Shown here: piece by piece, positions 16,872 to 25,732 of the stretch
Layout: each line of letters starts with the position of its first letter
Position numbering within the stretch: the first letter of the stretch is position 1
From: Mycetocola lacteus
Lineage (GTDB): Bacteria > Actinomycetota > Actinomycetes > Actinomycetales > Microbacteriaceae
Assembly (NCBI RefSeq): GCF_003667575.1
Contig: NZ_RCUY01000011.1
Span: 1-64,000 of the forward strand
Direction: 5' to 3'
Length of the DNA stretch: 64,000 nucleotides
Position numbers and translations under genes: made by a program
Notes under the pieces: generated by a model
What the model saw: only the letters and a program-made list of their open reading frames with translations
The model's database searches: none
Told to the model about the DNA's origin: nothing

Positions 16872-16915
16872 ACCGGGCCCCTCCCTCACCGCGAATGCGG
16901 AAGGAGGGGCCCGGT
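16872..16915 (-). terminator. Terminator of the FAH-family gene
   Basis: ACCGGGCCCCTCC pairs with GGAGGGGCCCGGT across a 17-18-nt loop; on the minus strand TTTGTTGG follows. Confidence 0.75.
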
Positions 16916-16927
16916 GAGAAAGACGGA

Positions 16928-17695
16928 TTAGCGCACCGGGTTGCTCAGGATGCCCAGGCCCTCGATCTCGCACTCCACGCGGTCGCCGGGGTTCATCTCG
17001 CCCACGCCCGCGGGGGTGCCGGTGAGGATGATGTCGCCGGGCAGCAGGGTGAAGGCGGCGCTGACGTACTCGATAATCTTGGGGATGTCGTGGATCATGT
17101 CATCCAGCACACCGTCCTGACGCACCTCGCCGTTCAGGCGGGAGATGATGCGCTTGCCGGCCGGATCAAACTCGGTCTCCACGATCGGGCCGATCGGGCA
17201 GAACGAGTCCAGGCCCTTGGCCCGGGCCCACTGGCCGTCGGATTCCTGCAAGTCGCGGGCGGTCACGTCGTTGGCGATGGTGTACCCAAACACGACCTTG
17301 TCGGCGTCGGCGGCGGGCACGTTCTTGGCCACCGACCCGATGATGATCGCCAGCTCCGCCTCATAGGACACGCGCTTCGTGATCGGCGGGATCAGGATCG
17401 GGTTTTCCGGCCCGATGACCGAGGTGTTGGGTTTGAAGAACAGCAGCGGCTCGGCCGGCGGGGTCGCATCCGCGCCACCCATCTCGGTCACGTGGTCGCG
17501 GTAGTTCTTGCCCACCGCGACGATCTTCGAGCGCGGGATCACCGGGGCCAGCAGGGTCACCTCACCCAGCGGCACACGCTCGCCGGTGGTGTCGAAGCCC
17601 GCGTACATGGGATCCCCGTCGAGGACCACGATCTCGGTCTCGTCGATGATGCCGTAGGCGATGCGATTGTCGTGACTAAAACGTGCGATCTTCAT
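16928..17695 (-). CDS. Fumarylacetoacetate hydrolase family protein
   Basis: A 255-aa FAH-fold enzyme. The metal triad is visible as Glu112 and Glu114 (YEAELAIIIG) and Asp143 (ANDVTARD). Family members cleave C-C bonds of acylpyruvates or decarboxylate oxaloacetate (FAHD1-type), with Mg2+ or Mn2+. KNYRDHVTEMG and LTGTPAGVGEMNPGD are further family segments. TAGGAT ends exactly 6 nt before the ATG, so the mRNA is probably leaderless. It stands alone between two terminators. Absence of neighbouring catabolic genes argues for a housekeeping acylpyruvase/oxaloacetate decarboxylase role, which is inference. Confidence 0.85.
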   Translation of the reverse strand: MKIARFSHDNRIAYGIIDETEIVVLDGDPMYAGFDTTGERVPLGEVTLLAPVIPRSKIVAVGKNYRDHVTEMGGADATPPAEPLLFFKPNTSVIGPENPILIPPITKRVSYEAELAIIIGSVAKNVPAADADKVVFGYTIANDVTARDLQESDGQWARAKGLDSFCPIGPIVETEFDPAGKRIISRLNGEVRQDGVLDDMIHDIPKIIEYVSAAFTLLPGDIILTGTPAGVGEMNPGDRVECEIEGLGILSNPVR

Positions 17696-17716
17696 GCACC
17701 CATCCTAAACCTGAAC

Positions 17717-17756
17717 GACGCCGCCCCGGCTCGAATCTCCGAGCCGGGGCGGTGTC
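17717..17756 (-). terminator. Hairpin after ilvE
   Basis: A GC-rich stem of about 17 bp (GACGCCGCCCCGGCTCG with GAGCCGGGGCGGTGTC). There is only a weak T run beyond it; it lies just downstream of ilvE on the minus strand. Confidence 0.65.
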
Positions 17757-17769
17757 GTGAATGCCTGGA

Positions 17770-18879
17770 TTAGCCGTCGACGCGGACCATCCAGCCGTGA
17801 CGGTCCTCGCGGCGACCGTACTGAATGTCGGTGAGTTCCTCGCGGATGCTCAGGGTCAGTTCGCCGGGCTCGGCGTCCTCGGATCCGATGGTGAAATCGG
17901 TGGACTTGAGCTGGCCGATCGGGGTGATCACCGCGGCGGTACCGCAGGCGAACACCTCGGTGATGGTGCCGTCGGCCTCGCCCGCACGCCACTCATCGAT
18001 ACCGATGGCGCGCTCCTCCACCGTGTAGCCACGGTCCTGGAGCAGCTGGATGATGCTCGCGCGGGTGATGCCCTCGAGGATGCTGCCGGTGAGCTCGGGG
18101 GTGACCACGGTCTTGTCGTTGCGGACGAAGAACACGTTCATGCCGCCGAGCTCGTCGATCCGGGTGCCGGTCTCGCCGTCCAGGAACATGACCTGGGCGC
18201 AGCCGTTGCGGTACGCCTCCTCCTGCGGGAGCAGCGAGGCGGCGTAGTTGCCACCACACTTAGCGGCACCGGTTCCACCGCGGCCGGCGCGGGAGTACTC
18301 GGTGGACAGCCAGATCGAAATCGGCTTGATACCCCCGGTGAAGTACGCACCGGCGGGGCTGGCGATCACCAGGTAGCTGGCCTTGTGAGCCGAGCGCACA
18401 CCGAGGAAGGTCTCGTTGGCGATGGTGAACGGACGCAGGTACAGGCTGGTGTCCGGGGCGCTGGGAACCCAGCGCTCATCGGCCTTAACGATCTGACGCA
18501 CCGACTCGACGAAGTCCGCCACCGAGAGCTGCGGCAGGGCCAGGCGGGCGGCGGAGCGCTGCAGACGCTCGGCGTTCTGGTCGGGACGGAAGGTCCAGAT
18601 CGAACCGTCGGCGTGACGGTAGACCTTGAGGCCCTCGAAGATCTCCTGACCGTAGTGCAGCACCGAGGAGGCGGGGTCGAGGATCAGCGGGCCGTAGGGA
18701 ATGACGCGGGCGTCGGCCCAGCCGTTTTCCACGGTCCAGTCGATCTGCACCATGTGGTCGGTGAAGTGGTTACCAAAGCCCGGGTTGGCAAGGATCTGTG
18801 CGACCTCCTCCGCGCTGCGCGGGGAGGTGTTGGCCTCGTGCGAGAACGCGAGCGGGGCGGTGGTGGTGTCATGTGCCAT
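17770..18879 (-). CDS. ilvE: Branched-chain amino acid aminotransferase
   Basis: A 369-aa fold-type IV PLP enzyme that makes the final transfer of amino groups onto the 2-keto acids of Val, Leu and Ile (and the reverse). The PLP-binding Lys is Lys207 in GAAKCGGNYA. Other family segments are GQEIFEGLKVYR, RPDQNAERL, and EVFACGTAAVITPIG near the C-terminus, which binds the PLP phosphate. Length is normal for the actinobacterial/eukaryotic BCAT type. GAAGGA precedes the ATG. leuB lies 19 nt upstream on the same strand, so leuB-ilvE form a leucine/BCAA operon, about 13 kb from the ilvDBNC cluster. Confidence 0.95.
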   Translation of the reverse strand: MAHDTTTAPLAFSHEANTSPRSAEEVAQILANPGFGNHFTDHMVQIDWTVENGWADARVIPYGPLILDPASSVLHYGQEIFEGLKVYRHADGSIWTFRPDQNAERLQRSAARLALPQLSVADFVESVRQIVKADERWVPSAPDTSLYLRPFTIANETFLGVRSAHKASYLVIASPAGAYFTGGIKPISIWLSTEYSRAGRGGTGAAKCGGNYAASLLPQEEAYRNGCAQVMFLDGETGTRIDELGGMNVFFVRNDKTVVTPELTGSILEGITRASIIQLLQDRGYTVEERAIGIDEWRAGEADGTITEVFACGTAAVITPIGQLKSTDFTIGSEDAEPGELTLSIREELTDIQYGRREDRHGWMVRVDG

Positions 18880-18898
18880 GATTCAAATCCTTCAAACG

Positions 18899-19957
18899 TT
18901 ACTGTGCTGCGGTGATCAGGGCGGCGATCGCGTCGCCCACCTGAGCGGTGGAACGGGTAGCCCCGTTACGAGCGGCGATATCGGCGTCCACGGCGGCCAC
19001 AACCCGCTGAGCGAGTTCGGGGGCACCGAGGTGATCAAGCAGCAGTGCTGTGGAGAGGATCGCCGCGGTGGGATCGGCGATCTGCTTCCCAGCGATGTCG
19101 GGAGCGGACCCGTGTACCGGCTCGAACATGCTGGGGAAGGTGCCGTCGGGGTTGATGTTGGCCGAGGCAGCCAGTCCGATGCCGCCGCTGATTGCGCCGG
19201 CCAAATCGGTGAGAATGTCGCCGAAGAGGTTGTCCGTGACGATGACATCAAATCTAGCAGGGTCGGTGACAAAGAAGATAGTTGCCGCGTCCACGTGCAG
19301 GTAGTCCACACTCACCTGCGGGTATTCGGTGGCGACCTCGTTGACGATGCGCTGCCAGAGCTTACCGGCGAAGGTCAGCACGTTGGTCTTGTGCACCAGG
19401 GTCAGCTTATTGCGACGCTGGGTGGCGATCTCAAACGCGTGGCGGACCACCCGCTCCACACCGTAGGCGGTGTTGACCGAAACCTCGTTGGCCACCTCGG
19501 CGGGGGTACCCACGCGGATCGCGCCACCGTTTCCCACGTACGGACCCTCGGTGCCCTCGCGAACCACCACAAAGTCCACATCTCCGGCGTTCGCCAGCGG
19601 GCTGGGAACACCCGGGTAGACCTTGGTCGGGCGCAGGTTCACGTAGTGGTCCAGGCTGAAGCGGAGCTTGAGCAGCAGACCGCGCTCGATATTGGCATCG
19701 CGCAGTCGCGGGTCTCCGGGAACGCCGCCGATGGCACCCAGCAGGATCGCGTCGTGCGCCGCAATGGCCTCCAGATCGGTGTCGGTCAGGACATCGCCGG
19801 TCTCCAGATAGCGGGCCGCACCGAGCGAAAACTCGGTTTTGTCGATGCTGAGCTCGGAGCCCTCCACGACGGCGTCAAGGACCTTCACCGCCTCGGCTAC
19901 AACCTCGGGTCCGATTCCGTCTCCGCGAATCACGGCAAGTTTGACACTGCGCGACAT
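18899..19957 (-). CDS. leuB: 3-isopropylmalate dehydrogenase
   Basis: A 352-aa dehydrogenase that oxidises and decarboxylates 3-isopropylmalate to 2-oxoisocaproate in leucine synthesis. Visible are [18 protein letters not shown] at the N-terminus, the substrate-binding LRPTKVYPG and [14 protein letters not shown], the metal site in [11 protein letters not shown], and [29 protein letters not shown], the adenosine-binding end. AGGAG lies close to the ATG. It is the first gene of a leuB-ilvE transcript. leuA, leuC and leuD are not in this window. Confidence 0.95.
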   Translation of the reverse strand: MSRSVKLAVIRGDGIGPEVVAEAVKVLDAVVEGSELSIDKTEFSLGAARYLETGDVLTDTDLEAIAAHDAILLGAIGGVPGDPRLRDANIERGLLLKLRFSLDHYVNLRPTKVYPGVPSPLANAGDVDFVVVREGTEGPYVGNGGAIRVGTPAEVANEVSVNTAYGVERVVRHAFEIATQRRNKLTLVHKTNVLTFAGKLWQRIVNEVATEYPQVSVDYLHVDAATIFFVTDPARFDVIVTDNLFGDILTDLAGAISGGIGLAASANINPDGTFPSMFEPVHGSAPDIAGKQIADPTAAILSTALLLDHLGAPELAQRVVAAVDADIAARNGATRSTAQVGDAIAALITAAQ

Positions 19958-20031
19958 TATGCTCCTGCTCAGCCTGGGGTGGGTGTTGTTGAATCCACCT
20001 TACTCGTGCGCGGGAGTGCGTGTGGACGCGG

Positions 20032-20553
20032 TTACTGCAGCAGAAGCAGGACCGCGAGTGGCAGGGTCACCGCGTACCCAGAGCCCAAACGTTCGGGGCG
20101 CAGCAGCAGCGGCGGCAGGATTGCGGCCACGATCAGGACGTAGACCATCGCCAGCGGCGGCACCGTGCCGATACCGAGGATCCCGCAGACCAACTGGACC
20201 GGCAGGGTCATCAGGGCCGCGGTGACCACGCCGGTACCGATATCCACCGGGCCCAGGTGCCAGGATCGGCGGGCAAAGCGGCGCTCGAGCGCATTACCGG
20301 TGCAGGCAACCACGATCAACACGATCACAAAGAAGACCGCGACACCCACCACGCTCAGGGTTGCGACCTGCTCGGCGCGCACCGGGTCGCGCAGCAGCGC
20401 CAGGAGTTCTTTATGCGTGGAGGTGCGCACCTGATCCACCAGCACCAGGTAGCGCGGAATCGAGGCCAGGGTCGCCACAAATACGAAGGCGATCCAGGCA
20501 AAGACCGAGGAGGTGCGCGGAGGTACCGGCGCGATCGGTGCAGGGGTACTCAT
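20032..20553 (-). CDS. Membrane protein of unknown function
   Basis: A 173-aa protein with about four hydrophobic helices (about 15-35, 65-90, 103-128, 130-152) and short polar loops; no recognised motif. The frame is open upstream, but MSTPAPIAP at 20553 is the start because GGAGGAG lies just before it and the ATG overlaps the upstream stop as ATGA. It is translationally coupled to a GT-C-type glycosyltransferase, so it may be a subunit or accessory of glycan assembly. That is inference from position only. Confidence 0.7.
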   Translation of the reverse strand: MSTPAPIAPVPPRTSSVFAWIAFVFVATLASIPRYLVLVDQVRTSTHKELLALLRDPVRAEQVATLSVVGVAVFFVIVLIVVACTGNALERRFARRSWHLGPVDIGTGVVTAALMTLPVQLVCGILGIGTVPPLAMVYVLIVAAILPPLLLRPERLGSGYAVTLPLAVLLLLQ

Positions 20554-22037
20554 CGGGTCTCCTCCCGGACGTATTCGGTGACAACCGTGCGGTTGAGGGG
20601 GTAGCGTTCCCGCTCCACAAAGCCGTGTCGAGCTAGCTCCCGCTTCATCGCCTTGATTTCCGGGGTGGTGTGCTGTGAGCCGGCCACCCAAACGGTACTG
20701 ACGCCTCGCAGCCGCTCCCCCAGTTTGCGCGGCGGCAGCGTCACATCGTTGAAGTTGCCGTTCTCCAGGTCGCTGCGCACAAACGCAAGATCCTCAAGCC
20801 CGGCAAACTCCGCGGGGTAGCCGTTGACGCTGAGTCGCGGACGAATGGTGGTCGTCTTGTCATTTTGCAGGAAGAACGCATCCCCCGGTGAGGCGTGCTC
20901 GGCGATGGTCTGCGCGGTCTGGAGGAAGTCAACGCCGTTCTGCTTGGCGTAGGGTCCGCGCTGAGCCACGTAGGTCGGCAGGCTTGCCAACGCGATCGCC
21001 CCCACCAATACCCAGACGATCCAGCGCCGCGAAAACACCGAAACCGCCAGCGCCAACAGCAGCGCAAAACCCGGGGTGGTGAACGACATGTAGCGCGAGG
21101 TGTAGAGCGGACCGAACAGCGAGTTGGCGATCAGCATCAGAATCAGCGGGGCAAACGCCCAGCCCGCGGCGAGCGCCACCAGCGGCGTACCAAACCGGGC
21201 CAGGATCTGTGGGAGACGACGCCCGGCGATCACCAGCAACACAATTACGAGGATCGCCAGCAGCCAGGACCCATCCAGCCACGGCTCCACCAGCGTCGTC
21301 CAGGCATTGACGATGGGCTGTCCGGAGAGCCAGGCAATCTGTCCGCGCTGTCCATACCCGGCCCGGACCAGCGGGAGCACGGCCGCCAGAATGATCAGCG
21401 CCGAGATTCCCCAGCGCAGCAGCGTTCGGCGATCCCGATGCGCAAACAGGAGGTAGGCGAGGTGCGCGGCGAGGATCAGCCCGGCATACATGAACAGGTA
21501 GATGGTGGCAATACTCACCACCGTGTAGATCACCCAGGACCACCAGGTGTTGCGCCGAGCGGCCGAGATCAACGCGATCACGCCCCACACTACGATGGCC
21601 GCGGCGAGCGCATAGGAGCGCCCCTCGATGCCCATAAACGTGGTGCGCGGCAGAACCAGGTAGATCAGCGCGGCGAGCACCCCGAATCGAACCCCGGCGA
21701 GCTTCGACCCCAGCACCACCAGTCCCGCGGTGCCGAGTCCCACGGCGAGCGCCGAGAACCCACGTAACGCAACCGAGGAGTCACCAAACGCCTGAATCCA
21801 GAAGTGAATGAGGGCGTAATAGAGCCCGTGCACCGCGTCCTTGTGCTGGAGGAATTGCCAGAGTCCCGGGCCGCCCAGGCGCGCGGCCATCAGCGTGGCG
21901 ATCTCATCAAACCAGAATGAGGGGGTCGCGCTGCCGATCCAGGAGATCCCGGCGGCCAGCAGACCGAGCACTATGGCCAAGGCTGGCACGGAGCGCAGCA
22001 TTCGCCGGACGGACGGGGTACGCATAGTCGAGGGCAA
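20550..22037 (-). CDS. GT-C-fold membrane glycosyltransferase (PMT/ArnT-like)
   Basis: A 495-aa polytopic protein with about ten or more helices. The first extracellular loop has FWFDEIATLMAAR, whose Asp-Glu pair matches the catalytic loop of GT-C enzymes that use polyprenyl-phosphate sugars (PMT, ArnT, mycobacterial mannosyltransferases). A soluble C-terminal domain of about 130 residues follows the last helix. Start: TTG at 22037 has GAAAGGA 6 nt upstream; an ATG four codons later (22025) is the alternative. It overlaps the following membrane-protein gene by ATGA. Donor and acceptor cannot be told from the sequence; outer-leaflet sugar transfer to lipid or protein is the general role. Confidence 0.8.
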   Translation of the reverse strand: MPSTMRTPSVRRMLRSVPALAIVLGLLAAGISWIGSATPSFWFDEIATLMAARLGGPGLWQFLQHKDAVHGLYYALIHFWIQAFGDSSVALRGFSALAVGLGTAGLVVLGSKLAGVRFGVLAALIYLVLPRTTFMGIEGRSYALAAAIVVWGVIALISAARRNTWWSWVIYTVVSIATIYLFMYAGLILAAHLAYLLFAHRDRRTLLRWGISALIILAAVLPLVRAGYGQRGQIAWLSGQPIVNAWTTLVEPWLDGSWLLAILVIVLLVIAGRRLPQILARFGTPLVALAAGWAFAPLILMLIANSLFGPLYTSRYMSFTTPGFALLLALAVSVFSRRWIVWVLVGAIALASLPTYVAQRGPYAKQNGVDFLQTAQTIAEHASPGDAFFLQNDKTTTIRPRLSVNGYPAEFAGLEDLAFVRSDLENGNFNDVTLPPRKLGERLRGVSTVWVAGSQHTTPEIKAMKRELARHGFVERERYPLNRTVVTEYVREETR

Positions 22038-22251
22038 GCCGTGTCCTTTCTCTCCCACACTCAAACGGGATGACACCCGTGTGGGATGCGCATCAGTGCT
22101 CAACCCTAGCGCCGACAACCCGTAAGTTTGCCGAGCGCCTCACCACCCTTGTTTTCAGCGCCCCGCACGGCGAGGATGGAGGCGGGACATGCCCACAAGG
22201 CGCTGCCCGGCACACGAAATCGACGAGGATTTCGGTGCGGAAGGAGGAACC

Positions 22252-23493
22252 ATGTTTAGTGCTCCACGTTCGGCCATCGTGATCGGTGCGGGAATGGTGG
22301 GCCTCGCCACGGCCCTGGAACTCTGCCGCCGCGGGGTCGCCGTGACGGTCCTGGATCGTGAGGGAGTGGCTGCAGGCTCCTCCCTCGGGAACGCGGGATG
22401 GATTAGCCCGGGTCTGGCGATGCCCCTCGCGGACCCGGCGATCTGGCCGAACGCGATCCGTTCGCTGCTGGATCCCGATGCGCCCCTGCACATTCCCCCG
22501 CGCATCGACCCCCGCCTCTGGAGCTTCCTCGCCCGCTTTGCGTCCCACGCCACGCACCGGCGCTGGGACCACACGATGGCGGCACTCACCACGCTGGACA
22601 CCCTCGCCCTGGACGCCTTTGACCGCCTGGTCGCTGCCGGGGTGGCCGAGCCGACCCATACGACCCCGTACACCGTCGCCTTCGAGCGCGGCCGCGATGC
22701 CCGCGGGTTTGTGGATGAGCTGGCCCGCGTCGCCCGAGCCGGACAGGATGTGACGCTCGAACGGGTCCACACCGCCCCGGCCCAACTCTCCGGCGCGGTG
22801 AGCGCCGTCTATACGCTGAGCGGGCAGCGCTTCCTGGCACCGGGGCCCTTCGTCGCTGACCTTGCCCGGGTCCTGCGCGAACACGGCGGCACCATCCTGA
22901 CCGGCGAACGGGTGGACCGCATCGACCCGCAGCGTGGCCAGGGCCGCCGTGAGGTGCGGGTACGCACCCGTTCCGGCTCGGTCCACACGGCCGACGCGGT
23001 GGTCATCGCGACCGGGGCCTGGCTTCCCGATCTTGCCCGACGCTTCGGGGTGCGCACTCGTGTTCAGGCGGGTCGTGGATACTCGTTCAGCGTGCCCACC
23101 GCCGAACCGGTGCAGGGCCCCATCTACTTCCCCACCCAGCGAGTGGCCTGCACCCCGTTCCGCGGCGGGCTACGCGTGGCCGGGACCATGGAGTTTCGCG
23201 GACCCGACGAACCCCTGCAGCAGCGCAGAATCCAGGCGATCGTCCGCTCGGTGCGCCCGCTGTTTCGCGGGGTCGACCTGGATGATCGCTCGAACGAGTG
23301 GGTCGGTTCTCGCCCGGTGACCCCCGACGGCCTCGCCCTGATCGGGCGTACCCGAGCCCCCGGGGTCTATGTTGCGGGCGGGCACGGGATGTGGGGCATG
23401 GTGCTCGGACCGATCACCGCCGAGCTCCTGACCGAGCAGATCATGACCGGTATCGCCCCCGAGATCCTCACCCCATTCGATCCGCTGCGCTAA
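22252..23493 (+). CDS. FAD-dependent oxidoreductase of the DAO family (DadA-like)
   Basis: A 413-aa flavoenzyme. The N-terminal dinucleotide site is AIVIGAGMVGLATALELCRRGVAVTVLDRE, followed by GSSLGNAGWISPGLAMPLADP, the segment typical of D-amino-acid dehydrogenase (DadA) type proteins. The C-terminus has GVYVAGGHGMWGMVLGPITAELL, closing the FAD site. These enzymes oxidise D-amino acids or secondary amines to imino acids at the membrane face. The ATG at 22252 is chosen over an upstream in-frame ATG (22189) because GGAGGA lies 6 nt before it. Monocistronic, divergent from the glycosyltransferase, and ended by a shared terminator. The substrate is not specified by the sequence. Confidence 0.85.
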   Translation: MFSAPRSAIVIGAGMVGLATALELCRRGVAVTVLDREGVAAGSSLGNAGWISPGLAMPLADPAIWPNAIRSLLDPDAPLHIPPRIDPRLWSFLARFASHATHRRWDHTMAALTTLDTLALDAFDRLVAAGVAEPTHTTPYTVAFERGRDARGFVDELARVARAGQDVTLERVHTAPAQLSGAVSAVYTLSGQRFLAPGPFVADLARVLREHGGTILTGERVDRIDPQRGQGRREVRVRTRSGSVHTADAVVIATGAWLPDLARRFGVRTRVQAGRGYSFSVPTAEPVQGPIYFPTQRVACTPFRGGLRVAGTMEFRGPDEPLQQRRIQAIVRSVRPLFRGVDLDDRSNEWVGSRPVTPDGLALIGRTRAPGVYVAGGHGMWGMVLGPITAELLTEQIMTGIAPEILTPFDPLR

Positions 23494-23496
23494 CAA

Positions 23497-23531
23497 CACA
23501 ACCCCGGATGCACGGGGCATCCGGGGTTGTG
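23497..23531. terminator. Bidirectional terminator between dadA-like and MFS genes
   Basis: CACAACCCCGGATGC (23497-23511) pairs perfectly with 23517-23531 around a 5-nt loop; the gene ends converge here. Confidence 0.75.
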
Positions 23532-23541
23532 TGGGGTGAGA

Positions 23542-25059
23542 CTAGCGGGCGTTACGCAGCGTGAAGACACCCACGATTGCGGCGGCGGCCACCAGGCCCG
23601 CACCGATCCAGGCGACCACACCGGCACCGCTGTCGAAGGCATGACGGGCGGATTCCAGCAGGGTTGCCGCCAGGTCCGGCGGCAGGGTCTCGGCCACATT
23701 GGCCGCGCCACCCAGGGTTTCCCCGGCGGCGTGCACCTGCTCGGGGGTCAGACCCTCGGGCAGCACCACCCCGGCACGGTAGTAGGCGGACAGTACGGTA
23801 CCGAGCGTCGCGGTACCCAGCACCGCACCCAGCTCGTACGCGGTCTCGGACACGGCCGACGCCGCCCCGGCCTTCTCCGGCGGAGCACCGGAGATGATCA
23901 GCTCGTTGGACACGGTTTCGGCGGCACCGATTCCGAGGCCCAGCAGGGCGAAGGCCACCATCATCTCGTAGGCGCCGATGTCGCCGCCTGTGAGGGCCAC
24001 CAGCACGTAGCCGGCGATACTCGTGAGCAGGGCGACCGGGATCACGATCGAGGGACGCACCCGCTTGGCGACCGGCACCACACCGAGGCCCGCGATGATC
24101 ATCACGATCAGACCGGGCACCAGCACCAGGGCCGCATCAAACGGCTTGAGTCCCAGCACTAGCTGCAGGTGCTGGGAGACGAAGAACAGTCCACCCACCA
24201 GCGCAACCACGCTGAGCAGGTTGATCAGCACCGCACCGGAGAACTGGCCGCGGCGGAACAGGGTCATGTCCAGCATCGGGCTCTCGATGCGCAGCTGACG
24301 ACGCACGAAGGTGACACCGCAGGCGAGACCGATCAGTAGGGTGATAACCGCCAGGGGCACGTTCGCACCCTCGGCGAAGGTCTTGATCGAGAACACAAAC
24401 GGGGCCATGGTACCCAGAGCCAGCGGGATCGACAGATAGTCAATCTTGCCGGGGTTGGGGTCCTTGGACTCGGGGATCAGGATCGGCAGCAGGATCACCA
24501 GCGGCAGCAGCATCGGCACGGCCAGCAGGAAGACCGATCCCCAGGGGAAGCTGCCCAGCAGCAGGCCACCGACGACCGGACCCAGGGCGCTACCGGCGGA
24601 GAACGCGCTGGCCCACACGGCGATCGCCAGGCGACGCTCGTTACGGTCGGTAAAGATGTTGCGCAGCAGCGACAGGGTCGAGGGCATCAGCATGGCACCG
24701 AAGAAACCGAGCAGGGCACGGGCGAGGATCAGCTGTCCGGCCGAACCGGCAAACGCGGCAAAGACCGAAACCAGGCCGAAGCCGATCGATCCGATCAGCA
24801 GGAGTTTTCGACGACCCAGGCGGTCGCCGAGGCTGCCCATCGGGACCAGCAGGCCCGCGAGGATCAGCGGATAAATATCGACCACCCACAGCAACTCGGT
24901 GGCCGACGGGGTCAGCGCTTCCGAGATGGCCGGGAGGGCAAAGTTTAGGACGGTGTTGTCCACCGATACGAGCAGCACCGGGAGCATCAGCACAACGAGT
25001 GCGGCCCAGCGGCGGGTACGGCTGAGCGAGTCTGCCGCGGTGCGGTTGACGGAAAGCAT
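23542..25059 (-). CDS. MFS multidrug exporter, DHA2 family (QacA/SmvA-like)
   Basis: A 505-aa, 14-helix transporter. VDNTVLNFALPAI in helix 1 holds the acidic DHA2 residue, followed by WVVDIYPLILAGLLVPMGSLGDRLGRRK, very like the QacA/SmvA group that exports cationic biocides by proton exchange. The motif C region in helix 5 (SAGSALGPVVGGLLLG) marks an antiporter. The start MLSVNRTAADS at 25059 has AAGAGGTG upstream; the open frame beyond it crosses the promoter. Divergent from a TetR gene with a perfect operator palindrome in the shared promoter, so export is probably drug-induced through TetR release. Confidence 0.9.
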   Translation of the reverse strand: MLSVNRTAADSLSRTRRWAALVVLMLPVLLVSVDNTVLNFALPAISEALTPSATELLWVVDIYPLILAGLLVPMGSLGDRLGRRKLLLIGSIGFGLVSVFAAFAGSAGQLILARALLGFFGAMLMPSTLSLLRNIFTDRNERRLAIAVWASAFSAGSALGPVVGGLLLGSFPWGSVFLLAVPMLLPLVILLPILIPESKDPNPGKIDYLSIPLALGTMAPFVFSIKTFAEGANVPLAVITLLIGLACGVTFVRRQLRIESPMLDMTLFRRGQFSGAVLINLLSVVALVGGLFFVSQHLQLVLGLKPFDAALVLVPGLIVMIIAGLGVVPVAKRVRPSIVIPVALLTSIAGYVLVALTGGDIGAYEMMVAFALLGLGIGAAETVSNELIISGAPPEKAGAASAVSETAYELGAVLGTATLGTVLSAYYRAGVVLPEGLTPEQVHAAGETLGGAANVAETLPPDLAATLLESARHAFDSGAGVVAWIGAGLVAAAAIVGVFTLRNAR

Positions 25060-25082
25060 GTTCACCTCTTCAATTACGAACT

Positions 25083-25113
25083 TATTTACTGTACCGTCTG
25101 GACGGTATACAAT
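25083..25113. promoter_or_regulatory. Divergent promoters with central TetR operator
   Basis: TACCGTC-TG-GACGGTA (25092-25107) is a perfect palindrome. For the TetR gene, -35 TTTACT (25085-25090) and -10 TACAAT (25108-25113) are 17 nt apart with the palindrome filling the spacer. On the minus strand TTGTAT (25112-25107) and TAAATA (25088-25083) flank the same palindrome with an 18-nt spacer. One bound repressor would therefore block both genes. Confidence 0.75.
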
Positions 25114-25148
25114 CAATATGATCGTGAATTTCAGTCGAAAGGAGTCGC

Positions 25149-25703
25149 ATGGCTGCCGAGAGCACAACACGAGAACGCATCCTCGACGCGTTCGAATCCC
25201 TGCTCATCACCCAGGGGGAACGGGCCACCACCATCGAGGCGTGCGCCGCCCAGGCGGGCATCTCCAAGGGTGGATTGCTCTACCACTTCGGCTCCCGAGA
25301 CGCACTGATCCTGGGCCTGATCGCCCGGGCCGATGTCCTCTCGGCCGAGTACCTGGCCGAGATGACGGCCTCCCCCGACGGAGTTGTGGACAGTCTGATT
25401 CGCACCTCACTGTTCAGCGACGACCGTTTTGACCACGCCACCATCGCCCTCAACCGGCTGGCTCAGGAGGATCACCGGGCCATCGCCTGCCTCCAGCGCT
25501 TTCGCCGCGACACCATCGCCCTGCTGGAGAAAGAGCTGGGCGATCCGGTCCTTGCCGAGACGGTCATGTTGATCAGCGACGGCATGTACTACGACTCGGT
25601 GCTGCGCACCCCCGAGGACAGCACTGTCCCCACTCCCAATGCCGTACCCGCCGAGGCAATCCTGGCGGTTGTGCACCGACTGATTCCCACCCGAACCACC
25701 TAA
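25149..25703 (+). CDS. TetR-family transcriptional regulator of the QacA-like exporter
   Basis: A 184-aa regulator. The helix-turn-helix lies near 24-50 (ATTIEACAAQAGISKGGLLYHFGSRDALILGLI, the canonical TetR end GGLLYHF). The C-terminal ligand domain is variable and has several aromatic and acidic residues, as expected for cationic drug binding in QacR-like proteins. AAAGGAG lies 6 nt before the ATG. Divergent from the exporter across 89 nt that carry a single strong palindrome inside both promoters, which supports autoregulation and control of the pump. Confidence 0.9.
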   Translation: MAAESTTRERILDAFESLLITQGERATTIEACAAQAGISKGGLLYHFGSRDALILGLIARADVLSAEYLAEMTASPDGVVDSLIRTSLFSDDRFDHATIALNRLAQEDHRAIACLQRFRRDTIALLEKELGDPVLAETVMLISDGMYYDSVLRTPEDSTVPTPNAVPAEAILAVVHRLIPTRTT

Positions 25704-25732
25704 CCTCGCCCAACCCGAAGAGGAGAACTGCA

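Noticed and set aside
22051..22084. Hairpin TCCCACAC...GTGTGGGA before the glycosyltransferase gene
   Set aside because: The 8-bp stem with an 18-nt loop is too weak to call as an operator or riboswitch.
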